Shown here: positions 12,858 to 21,513 of the stretch, piece by piece
Layout of the letters: each line of letters begins with the position of its first letter
Position numbering within the stretch: the first letter of the stretch is position 1
NCBI GenBank assembly: GCA_009602725.1
Contig: WELB01000004.1
Span: 1,013,598 to 1,051,893, forward strand
DNA: 38,296 bases
Direction: 5' to 3'
Origin: Spirogloea muscicola
Lineage: Eukaryota; Streptophyta; Zygnematophyceae; Spirogloeales; Spirogloeaceae
The notes under the pieces: generated by a model
The model's database searches: none
Told to the model about the DNA's origin: nothing
Seen by the model: only the letters and a program-made list of their open reading frames with translations
Made by a program: the position numbers and the translations under genes

Positions 12858-13480
12858 GGCCGCCGCCGCAGGAGCCGCGCCGCCGACGGTCACCCCACGG
12901 GCGCGCTCAATGCCGCGCGCGCCGTCGCGAAGCGCGGCGGGACCGGCGGCGGGGCGCCCGGCCGGCCCCGGCGCTCGGCGCCATGGCGGTCAAGGTGTGG
13001 GGTGGACTGCTGGGACGGCCTGGGAGGGGGGCCGCCATGGAGTTCGCCGGGGTGCCCAGAGCTGCCACCCTGGCTAATGTGACATTGGCAGCCATCTTCG
13101 CAACACAACGTCGCTTTACCTCATGCTACGTGACGTTGCACTTGCAGCGTTGCTGGCTATCAACAGTCGATGGTCTGCATGCAGATGACTTGCAAACGGA
13201 AAATTTGGTGGAGATAGAGCCAAGGAAGAAGAGGAGTGGCTACTCAGTCCCTGCAAGCTCTCAAGCATGGTGCCCATTTGGAGCACGAGCCAAACTCGAT
13301 GGGGCCCCTCCTTCCGGCAGGGTAAAGTCCCACTGCATTCCAATTGGCACTTCCTTATGGGCTGCCACTAGCTGCCCAGTACCCAAGATGAATCAGCTGC
13401 ATTGGAGCACGAAAAGGACAGCGTGCACTCCTTAAGAGAGGGCCAGAGCTTCTACATGCAAAAGCAAGGGACATCTACAA
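12858..13480. other. GC-rich region upstream of SCD1; no firm gene
   Basis: The first 200 bases upstream of the SCD1 start are very rich in GCC/GGC and CpG, as expected of a promoter and 5' UTR. A plus-strand frame is open from 12983 to 13435 and contains a possible start at 13038 (MEFAGVPRAATLANVTLAAI), which could be a divergent first exon. I cannot join it to any convincing downstream exon, and the sequence beyond 13480 is LINE remnant. I call no gene here. No TATA box stands out. Confidence 0.4.
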
Positions 13481-13482
13481 GC

Positions 13483-13680
13483 GCAGGCCGCCCTGCTGCT
13501 ATGCTGACCCGCTCAGGAGCAGCAGGTTGGTGCGTTAAAATGGCTAACAATGTGGACGGCAGGTCTGCGACCTGCACCGCGTGGAGCTCGCCCAGCTTTC
13601 TGGTGCAGGTCGTGGGCCTGAGCTAGGTGCAGAAACACCGACTTGTGGCGGCGCAAGAGCAAGAGAATGGAAGAAGCGCT
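13483..13680 (-). mobile_element. Decayed LINE 3'-end remnant
   Basis: Three blocks match, in antisense, the ends of the intact LINE copies. They are ccctgctgctatgctgaccc at 13488 (like cctgctgctaagctgacccg at 25930), gctcgcccagctttctggtg at 13590 (identical to 30658), and a diverged stretch near 13630-13665 resembling the reverse of the segment encoding LRRRVSACLQ. Order and spacing are altered, so this is an old, rearranged copy. It destroys any plausible continuation of the plus-strand reading frame at 13038. Confidence 0.6.
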
Positions 13681-13814
13681 CATCGTCTGACACCTGATGG
13701 TGCCAAGCTTTACACAATGGGCTTCAGAAGCCCGCCAAGCTCTCGCACTGGACCTCTAAGGTAGCCGGGTGCTTGCTGTTGGACCTATATGCCTACAGGC
13801 CTCTGCAGAGCACT

Positions 13815-13856
13815 GCGACTGTGCAGGCAGCCTCCGACTGTGCAGGCAGCCTCAGT
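13815..13856. repeat. Short direct repeat, unit about 19 bases, two copies
   Basis: The unit gactgtgcaggcagcctcc occurs twice back to back with minor variation. It is non-coding as far as I can tell and lies in the gene-poor block between SCD1 and SMUG1. Confidence 0.6.
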
Positions 13857-14032
13857 TGCAGGCGGTAGGCACACCAGTAGGGGTATGTAGGCATCGGCCA
13901 AAAGGAGCTTACAGAGGCCTGCGCTTGCCAGATGTCCTACTGAGTCCTCTTTCCCAGCTGCGAGTTACTCCGACTTGCTGCTGCTCATGCGTGGGTACTA
14001 AGCTTCCATCTGCGGTCGTCTCGTGTCTAGCA

Positions 14033-14198
14033 AGAAAGTGCTCGCCCACAGAGGGTAGGGGCTGGGAAAGGTCAGCCCAAAAGCTGGGTGGTTTTTCTTT
14101 TCGGCACCTTTTGGCTCTTTGGCCCTTATCCATTCTTCTTTGAAGAATGGGCTGACCTTTCCCAGCCCCTAGGGAGGCTAGCACTTTCTTCAGTGAAT
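14033..14198. repeat. Compact foldback element with about 50-base inverted ends
   Basis: The left end reads agaaagtgctcgcccacaga, then ggggctgggaaaggtcagcc. The right end reads gggctgacctttcccagccc, then gctagcactttctt, so the ends are inverted repeats over roughly 50 bases separated by about 40. This is the clearest complete unit of the short repeat family in the window and looks like a MITE. I could not identify a convincing target-site duplication. The intervening sequence has no ORF. Confidence 0.75.
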
Positions 14199-14624
14199 AA
14201 CCCCTCACAGCGGCTCTGCCTCTCTATACGTCAGAGCAAAGTTAGCTCCACAAGTCTGAGCTGATTTACTTTCAGGAGTCGTCTCCGTCCGCCCTCTCAC
14301 GCTGTGCCCAGGGCTGACACGTGCACTGACTTGCACTTGCAGCTGCTTATCACTTATCACGCGTGTGCCCAGCAGGAAACAATTCCTTCTCTTCGGGCCA
14401 CCAGCTGGACCTTGTTCAAACCTCTAAACTTTCTGAAAAGAATTTTCACACTCACCGCCTCGTTTGGGAGAGCTTCTCAGGGCGACGTCTTTCCGCCGGG
14501 TAGCTACTAAAGCGGCACGAGCAGGCGCTGGCGGCTTCCCACTGGGCGATAGTAGAGCCGCAGCAGGAACAGGTGGCGCACGGGGCCCAGCAGCAGGAGG
14601 CTGGGGGGTCCGCGTAGCGACTAC

Positions 14625-14705
14625 CGCAGGAAGAGAAAGCGCGGCCAGATTGACTGGTGGCTGGGAAAGGCCAGCCCAAAAGAATGGACAAGGTCTGAGG
14701 GAGCT
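14625..14705. repeat. Single reverse copy of the GGGCTGGC repeat family
   Basis: The stretch gcggccagattgactggtgg followed by ctgggaaaggccagcccaaa is nearly identical to 29605-29650, including the aagaaagcgc lead-in. It directly precedes the gypsy-like fragment. No partner arm in inverted orientation is obvious within 300 bases. Confidence 0.65.
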
Positions 14706-14708
14706 TGA

Positions 14709-14900
14709 GTGCGAACGCAGGAAGATGTGGGAGCAGGGAAGGAGAAGCTGCCCCACGAGTGGGAGGTGAGAGAGGAGTTGTCTGAGGAGGAGAGGAAGCA
14801 GTTCGGGGAGCTGTTCGAGAGGCACAGGGCGACTTTTGCCTTCTCCATGGCGGAGCTGGGCACCTGCCAGTACGAGGAGAGACTTCTTGGTGTGTGGTGA
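14709..14900 (+). mobile_element. Fragment of Ty3/gypsy polyprotein, start of reverse transcriptase region
   Basis: A plus-strand frame carries LPHEWEVREELSEEERKQFG, LFERHRATFAFSMAELG and then CQYEE before running into unrelated sequence and a stop. The pattern of an acidic helix followed by (V/T)FAFSxxELG is typical of the junction just before the RT domain in Ty3/gypsy elements. Only about 50 codons remain: no protease, RT catalytic motif or LTR is visible. The downstream sequence to 15020 shows nothing further. It is a dead scrap. Confidence 0.6.
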
Positions 14901-15024
14901 CGCTCATTGCCACATTCTTTGCATGCCTGCTGACCTGCTAGTGAGGCCATGCAGGGCAGGCTGCTGCTAGTCACGCAGAGTCCTGGTCTGTAGGTGGAGT
15001 TCCAGGTGTGGACGATGCGTAGTG

Positions 15025-15352
15025 GGCGCTATACGGGCAGGCACGACATCACCTGCTGCTAGGCTGACCTGCTTATTAACCACGAGTCAGCACATAGCTG
15101 CAGACAAGCTGACACTCGACGACGCAAGAATGACAAGTAGCTGACTATGCAAGAATGACAAGTAGCTGCCGTCATGCTCATCTGAGCTGGAAGCATATCC
15201 TCACGTCAAGCATATCCCAGATTTGCAATATTCTCCAGTAGGGTATGGAAGAGAGGACCCATGCAGCCAAAAGTGCCAAATGCGGCTGGTTGGAGGTGGT
15301 CACTGCAGGGGTAGTCAAAGTAGTGTAGGAGCTTTTTCTGCTCTGCACCTCC
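15025..15352 (-). mobile_element. LINE 3' fragment, minus orientation
   Basis: Read on the minus strand from 15352 it gives VGGAEQKKLLHYFDYPCSDH, then LLENIANLGYA and a stop, then LRRRVSACLQ, and ends in the 3' UTR block with the gtcagcctagcagcaggtga signature. It matches the C-terminal third of the ORF at 16630-16870 but carries stops and a 25-base duplication. Its 5' end abuts the oppositely oriented copy at 15351. Confidence 0.75.
15124..15167. repeat. Direct repeat of gcaagaatgacaagtagctg inside the LINE copy
   Basis: The 20-base unit gcaagaatgacaagtagctg occurs at about 15124 and again at about 15148, separated by four bases. Both lie within the antisense LINE fragment, in the segment encoding CHS/LSFLR. 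It is a local duplication after insertion, since the neighbouring plus copy has the segment once. Confidence 0.7.
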
Positions 15353-15668
15353 CACTGGAGAATATTGCAAGTTTGGGATATGCTCGACGTAAGGATATGC
15401 TTCCAGCTCAGATGGGCATGCCGGCAGCCTACTTGTCATTCTTGCGACGTCGAGTGTCAGCTTGTCTGCAGCGAGCTCAGGCTCATGCGTTGCATTAGAA
15501 AGCTGGTCAAGCCTTAGCTGGTAGCTCAAGAGCTTGTCAATTGCCGTCCGGTATTCGGGCATCAATTAGCGACCTCTATGTGCTGACCCGTGGTTACTGA
15601 GCGGGTCAGCTTAGCAGCAGGTGACGTGCATTTGTCAATGTGGTTGCCGTTGTACTTGGCCACACAGA
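15351..15668 (+). mobile_element. LINE 3' fragment, plus orientation, with stop-codon hairpin
   Basis: From ctggagaatattgcaagttt at 15355 this plus-strand copy encodes ENIASLGYARRKDMLPAQMG and LRRRVSACLQRAQAHALH, then loses frame. It ends with the 3' UTR and the hairpin tgacccg (15584-15590) / cgggtca (15602-15608). Its 3' UTR runs into the next LINE copy at about 15670. The copy is non-functional. Confidence 0.75.
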
Positions 15669-17100
15669 CCCTCCGTCTGCAACGGACAGTCGCCCCATTG
15701 GGCATGGTGGCGGAGCTCTACAAGGAATATGATGACTCCCTTCAGCAGTCTGGCATCCCTACTACATTCTTCATCTTTCCCCTCAGCTTCAGCTTCCCTC
15801 CAGGCCTCCCTCCCTACTCGCATGGGCGGCCTTGGCTGCCGGTCGTTGGAGCAGACGGCGCAAGCAGCCTTCCTGGGCTGCTGGCACCAGATCGCCTCCC
15901 TGCTCCCCATGCGCTTCCCTTGCCTTCACGACCCTGTACGCAATGTGGAGGAAGGCTCCTTCCCCTTCCAAGCGGATCTGAGGAGCATCCGCGACTCAGC
16001 CATCAGCTCTTTCCCCTCTCTCCAACCCCTACTCACGCCATTCTCCACCCTCGCCCAAGCTTCTGATAGAGGGGCACAATCCAGACTGGTTACGGCAGTG
16101 GAAGACGAACGCCGCAGAAGGTTGAGGAGGCTGCCAGAGATTCAGAACAATCCGAGGAGCTTGGCAAGACTCACTTCTCTGGCCACACCTGGTGCCACTG
16201 ACTGGATCACCTCTCCCCCCGTCGCCAACGCCTTCAGCATCAGCTCCGAGGCCTTTCGGACATCGCTTCAACTCTTCCTCGGCCTCCCACCTAATTGCCT
16301 GATTGGGGTGCGCCAGTGCGAGTGCGGCTTCCGTGCAGAGGGTGCTGTGCTCGCCACTCACATGCTGAGATGCCCCACTGGACCAGAAGTGGTGGGCATT
16401 CACAACCTCCTTCGCGATGCCCTGGCGGGCTTGATGCGCGACGCCGGCTACCGTGCGGTCGTGGAAGTCAACAATATCATGCCTATCACCACGGACGCCC
16501 AGGGACGTCATCATCGCCGCACACTTGACATTGTGGGCGTGCAACCTGGTGGAGGACCACGGGCCCTGGTCGACGTTGTTGTTACGGAGGCATATAAAGG
16601 CCCAGCATCAACACACATTGCTGGGCACGCAGTGGGCGGAGCAGAGCAAAGAAAACTGCGGCATTACTCCGATTACCCCCAATGCGATCAACTCCTGCCA
16701 GCTGCAATCGACATCTTTGGCTGTCTGGGTCCTCGCTTCCACACTCTGCTTCAAAACATTGCCAATCTAGGCTACACTCGACGTGCAGATGTGTTTCCGG
16801 CTGAGATGGGCTTGCCAGCTGCATATCTGTCGCTCTTGCGACGACGAGTTTCGGCCTGTTTGCAGCGTGCTCAGGCTAGTGCCTTGCACCAGAAAGCTGG
16901 ACGAGCTCTAGTAGGTGGCAGAAGGGCTCCGTTCCTGGCATCTAGTATTCATGCATCGAGTAGTGACCTTTATGTTTTGACCCGTGGTTATTGAGCCGGT
17001 CAATCTGCTGTAGGTTATGTAGATTTTTAGATGTGCTTGCCTTTGTACCTGGCCATTTGGCCTACATTTCTTTCTAATACACGATGCCTCCGTCTCTTAA
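15621..17100 (+). mobile_element. Best-preserved LINE copy: 457-codon C-terminal ORF with zinc knuckle and RLE-like domain
   Basis: One frame is open from the ATG at 15621 to TGA at 16994. The first 25 or so codons are the 3' UTR of the preceding copy read through; real element sequence starts near 15675. It then shows the RT thumb/linker block (MGGLGCRSLEQTAQAAFLGC), a CxC-H-C knuckle (CECGFRAEGAVLATHMLRC, ~16318-16375), and a restriction-like-endonuclease-type pattern (RRTLDIVGV, then RALVDVVVTEAY). A conserved tail follows (LPAAYLSLLRRRVSACLQRA). R2-like and related LINEs use such an endonuclease for target-primed insertion. The RT catalytic core is absent, so this copy cannot move itself. 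The 3' UTR ends around 17100. Confidence 0.8.
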
Positions 17101-17104
17101 TACA

Positions 17105-17545
17105 CACTCACTCTTCACTGCGTGGCCAGCAATATGAGTCGATGCGGATCTCTTGTACGCTTCCGTCACAACTACGTCAACCAAGGCTCGTGGGCCTCCG
17201 CCAGGTTGTACACCCACAATGTCCAGGGTGCGACAATGGTGGCGTCCCTGAGAATCGGTGGTGATGGGCATTACATTGCTCACTTCCACAATGGCGCGGT
17301 AGCCGGCGTCGCGCATCAAGTCCGCCAGGGCGTCCCGTAGGAGACGCCCGCCACTTCAGTGCCTGTGACACCGCAGCAGTGTGGGTAGCGAGGTCTCCGC
17401 CCTCCGCACCGAAGCCGCACTCACACTCAATTAGTCCCGATCAGGCAGGTCGGGGGCAGGCCAAGGAACAGCTGGAGAAGCGTCCGATCTGCCTTGGGGC
17501 TGATTTTGGATGCGTTGTGTATCGGGGGGCGTTGGCCTTGGTCAA
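17105..17545 (-). mobile_element. LINE fragment, minus orientation, knuckle to endonuclease region
   Basis: On the minus strand it encodes, with a frame break, ECGFGAEGGDLATHT, then MRDAGYRAIVEVSNVMPITT, RTLDIVGV and RALVDVVVTEAYK, collinear with 16310-16610 of the neighbouring plus copy. It ends just before the 3' end of that copy, so the two lie tail to tail. Its own C-terminal tail and 3' UTR are missing. Confidence 0.75.
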
Positions 17546-17639
17546 CTCTGCAGGCTGTCCGTGCCGGCAGCCAGCCTGTCGGATTCGAGGCTCCTCACTC
17601 GTGACTATCTGCGTGGTTCATCCTCTTCCCGTTCTGATA

Positions 17640-17790
17640 TAGCATCTTCCGGCCCCTTCGTAGCTGCTAAGCATTTTAGGCCCCCCCGTCATTTGGCCCC
17701 TTCGAACCTTTGTCAATTCTTTTTCGGGCTGGCTTTTCACAGCCCTTGCCCCCGTTGGGAATGCCACTTCTTCCTTCCGTCGTCCCCTTC
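17640..17790. repeat. Forward copy of the GGGCTGGC repeat family
   Basis: This copy runs gtagctgctaagc, ggccccttcgaacctttgtc, tctttttcgggctggctttt, agcccttgcccccgttggga, tgccacttcttcc. It is the closest relative of 1085-1195. It carries ttcgaacc, the core of a tRNA-type B box on the opposite strand, which would suit a SINE; a matching A box is not evident. It lies 300 bases upstream of the SMUG1 start. Confidence 0.65.
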
Positions 17791-17820
17791 TTGGGAAGGT
17801 GAGCGTATTCCTAGCCTCGT

Positions 17821-17823
<3 letters not shown>

Positions 17824-17858
<35 letters not shown>
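17824..17858. repeat. GGC trinucleotide microsatellite
   Basis: About eleven uninterrupted GGC units occur within the GC-rich region before SMUG1. Depending on frame it would read as poly-Ala or poly-Gly, but I place it in the promoter or 5' UTR of SMUG1. Confidence 0.85.
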
Positions 17859-17859
<1 letters not shown>

Positions 17860-18067
17860 TTGCGGCAACGGCGGCGCCGCGGTATTGCTGCTGCGCGCTC
17901 TTCGTCTCCTCATATCGCGCCTTGCGCTTCAGTCAAGGTGGTGCTCAATCAACAGCTTACATCGACAACAGCGGACGCAGACGCGGTTTTGCCTTCAGCG
18001 TACGTGCCAGCTGGGGCGAACATCCTCTTCCTGCCTGGTGCCAAGCCGAAGTGCTTGTCGTCCAGCC

Positions 18068-20689
18068 ATGGCGGACCCCTTTGACGCTTTCAAGCACGTG
18101 GGCGTGACAAGGAAGAGGGGTTCACTGTCCCGGCCACAGGTGCGGAACATAACACTGTCTTACGGCTGCGGTCTTCATCAGCCGGCCAGAAGCAGAGTCT
18201 TGTGGCGGCGGGCGTGTATACATACTTACCGCAACTGATAGTTAGCAAGCACTCAATTTGTGGTGTTACTAGACGAATACGACATTCCGTGCTGAGGTTC
18301 TTTCATCGGGGGCACTTCCCAGACTATGGACGAGCACGACATTGTCAGCTTCAGTGCCAAGAGAGCGCCGAGGGCCCGGAAAGAGCCCGCTCCTCAGCCC
18401 ACGACGGCTTGCGAGGAGAAAACGCCACGGGTTACCTGCCCAAGTGTTCGGCTTGATGCTACTTCAATGCTGGACACAGGAGAGCACGCACGTTCAGAGC
18501 ACAGAGACGATCAAGAGTCTGGGCTCCAGCGTAGTGGACATCAGTTCGAAGCCGCCACGAGCTCAAATCCATCAGGAAGCGGAGCAGTGGGACAGCTTAC
18601 GGTAGCTGACTCCGTCGCCTTTAGCGGAGAAGTGTTGCTTGGCGGCCTGGCGGGCCGGGGCAACATAATTGAGGCTACTTTGGCCATCATTGACTCTCTA
18701 GTTGCCAAGCTCCGAGTGTTGAGCTTCCAGCCCCCTGTCACGCACGTGTAAGCATCACCTCCCTGCAAATGCTTGCCATCTCCAACCGCCTGCCGCTTTG
18801 GTTACACATACAGTTGACCAATCTCAGCTGATGACTCAAGTGTTGCAGGTAGCGACAGGCTGGGAGATTGACAAGTATGTAGTTTGATTGGAGACCCCAT
18901 TGCATTCTTAATATCAGTCGCACTTATGTAATTTGCAATCGTGTGCATCTGGTGGCAGATACAACCCAATGGAGAATGCACGAGAGCCATTGGACAAGTA
19001 TGTGCGTAGATATGGTGAGGATACTTTGCACATGTCTCTGTTTTGAATGTCACTTGATTGTTTCTGCTTCCTCCATTGAGTCTCTGGCATATACATTGTG
19101 CCTGCAAGAGCTCTTAGGAGTGGCTTCCTTTTGGGGCGGCTCCCTGTACTTTCTGAAAATGGTCACATCACAGTGTCAGTCTATCTGGAAGAGGCAAGCA
19201 TGCTGATGTAAGAGGTCAAGGACAGGAAAGTGGTCACCCATTGCTGTAGCGAGGAAGTCAATAATGCTTTATCCTTCTTCTAGGAGGGCGGCAGGTAGAG
19301 GCCGTCTGGGTAGGCATGAATCCTGGGCCCTTTGGAATGGCACAGACCGGCATACCATTTGGAGACCCTGTGCTCGTCCGCGAGTTCCTTCAGATTAGTG
19401 GAAAGGTGCTCTCCTCTGAAGGCTTGTGAGCAACTTGTTTATAGTATGCAATCTTTGCAGTCCTCTATCATACATTGATAGGCAACGCAACAGTGACTAC
19501 TCAATGTTGATAGGATAACATAGGCCGTCCTGCTCTTGAACAGGTGAAGAAGCCGTCACTCATGCATCCAAAGAGACCAGTCTATGGCTGTGATTGTCCA
19601 CGACGAGAGGTGTGGCTAATGAAACTCAGGTGTACCACAACTTCCATCTTCTGTGCTTAGTAGCTGCCTTTTCTTGTCATTTGAGGGATGACTTTAGGCA
19701 TGACTACTGCTAAGGGGCTACTCCTGGCAGGTCAGCGGGCAACGGCTTTGGGGATGGGCCAAGGAACGTTTCGTCAGTGCAGATGCTTTCACATCTCGCG
19801 TTTGGGTTTGGAATTATTGTCCACTTGTCTTCATGGAAGCTTCTGGCAAGTAAGTCTGCAAGAAGGCTGTTCATGCAACTAGAGAGTACGTATTGACGTG
19901 ACAGTGTTATCTCAGGCCATCAGCCGCGTGAGCATTCCAAGACTATTTGGGAAGTCATACTGAGCTGTACTGCACTCAATGCTGTGTGTTGAGCAACTAT
20001 TGAATCTGGCTGTTCTACTAACAATTCTCACAGTAAAGTGGTTTGCCCACATGCAACAGATACCAATGTTCCTGTCACCACATGCTCATGCATTTAGTGA
20101 AATCATGCAAGACTTCACTGACCTTAGAATGATGACATGAACATTGGTGCACCTGGCTGGAGGGACAGAGTGTCGTGCATGAGGCTGATTCAATATTCAT
20201 AACAGCTATCTGATATTTGACATATATCGGCAGGAATCGGACGCCCAATCAGCTTCCGAAAAGGGAGCAGGAGCTACTGTGTGCAGCTTGTGATGACGCC
20301 TTTGTCAAGCTCTTGATGCTGATCAAGCCGAAGCTGGTTGTAGGAGTAGGTGAGCCCTGAAACCTCGTGTCTTTGCTTGCTTCTAATCCAACGTAGCACT
20401 GGTTTGGTTACTTGAACAAGCTTGCAAGCAGATGTGGAAGCAGCTGATTTGGACATCGGTTGGTGTGAAGTTGGTCTGAAAGTTGACAACACTTGATACA
20501 GACGTAGAGACTGGTGCTGCTGCAGGAGCTTTTGCACGGCAGCGAGCGGATGCGTGTGTCCAGCGACTTACCCGGAAGATCAAGGTCGGGACGATACTGC
20601 ATCCCAGCCCAGCCAACCCAATGTCCAACAATTGGGCGGAGGTTATTCAGAAACAGCTGAAAGATTTGGGGTTTGACTTTCCCATGTAG
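18068..20689 (+). CDS. SMUG1: SMUG1-type uracil-DNA glycosylase (8 exons, 379 aa)
   Basis: SMUG1 removes uracil and oxidised pyrimidines from DNA at the start of base excision repair in the nucleus. Exons are 18068-18139, 18323-18747, 18959-19014, 19284-19405, 19544-19609, 19731-19849, 20234-20349 and 20526-20689, totalling 1140 nt with all phases consistent. The first ~145 residues are a low-complexity N-terminus with basic clusters ([17 protein letters not shown]). The catalytic part then follows: [15 protein letters not shown], motif 1 [18 protein letters not shown] with its Asn, [30 protein letters not shown], and motif 2 HPSPANP with its His. In the animal enzymes I remember, the position here occupied by Ala in HPSPANP is Arg, part of the DNA-wedge loop. 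It ends FDFPM then TAG. The family call is secure; the exon 1 join rests on phase and splice sites only. Confidence 0.95.
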
Positions 20690-21185
20690 TGTCATCTTAT
20701 TTCACACAGAAATGAGCAGGCTGAAGTTCTGCAGTGTCCACAAGTCTTGCTGGCCCAGCTCTTGGGAGCGTCTTGACGTTAGCAAGGCACCAGATGGCCA
20801 GATATTAACTGAAGCTGTCAAGTTTGATTCTATTCCTGTTCTTCACAGCTTGCTGCTTTGCTTCCCACCCTTACCCAGTGCAAGGGAGTGGAAGAGGCAG
20901 CAGCTCTGCCAATCTGCGACCTTGCATACCGCAATGAGGACTTATGCAACAGAATGTGCAGCATTTGCGAGAGATGGCCAGCCACTCCGCCAGCTGCGGC
21001 CGTGGTTGCAGCTTGATTTCTCACAAGGACAGCAGCTCCTGAGAATGGGGATAGTGTGTACAAGCGAAGCCTTCATAGTGAGAGGGCGTCACGAATGAGG
21101 AGCTCTCACAACTGTGGCTGAGCACGAGCTGAGCCTTGCAATGAAGTTGAGATATCTGCCTTGTGGCTCACTTAGCTTCCCCTCC
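20690..21185. other. Intergenic region after SMUG1; nothing recognised
   Basis: Presumed SMUG1 3' UTR followed by about 400 bases without a recognisable gene. Plus-strand frames open here have no domain I recognise and look like chance. Confidence 0.5.
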
Positions 21186-21187
21186 GG

Positions 21188-21352
21188 GACGAGCTCTTCC
21201 ACTGGGGGCGGGAGCTGTGAATGGCCAGCCCAGAAAGAACGAACAAGGTCCCAAGGCCACTTCTCGTACTTTGTTCATTCTTTTTTGGGCTGCGCTTTTC
21301 CCAGCCCCTATCCTCAGTGAGCGAGCGTCTTTTCTTGGAAAGAGAAGACGCT
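21188..21352. repeat. Foldback pair of the GGGCTGGC repeat family
   Basis: A reverse arm (about 21190-21240: gacgagctcttccactgggg, then ggccagcccagaaagaacga) is followed after about 25 bases by a forward arm (about 21260-21350: ttgttcattcttttttgggc, agcccctatcctcagtgagc). The arms are imperfect inverted repeats with the same internal order as 14033-14198, so the element is complete. It lies about 160 bases upstream of the TatB-like start. Confidence 0.7.
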
Positions 21353-21513
21353 TCCAGGAGGGCGGATTTCGAGAGAGAGAGACGTTCCAGCTTCCAAGTC
21401 GCTTCCAAGTCGGAGGACTTGCGGCTGACTGACTTGAGTACTCCCCGCCGCGCCGTGTGCGGTGCGGCGAGCAGAGGCTTCACTTTGGCGGCCAGCGTTC
21501 CTGCGCCGGCTTC

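Noticed and set aside
12983-13435. Plus-strand 150-codon ORF starting MAVKVWGG
   Set aside because: It overlaps the GC-rich promoter of SCD1, has no recognisable domain, and runs into LINE remnant; at best a broken first exon.
15223-15498. 91-codon plus ORF as a separate gene
   Set aside because: Its first half is antisense of one LINE copy and its second half sense of another.
17510-18238. Plus-strand 242-codon ORF across the GGC repeat
   Set aside because: It spans the short repeat, the microsatellite and the SMUG1 first exon in the wrong frame; poly-Gly comes from the GGC run.
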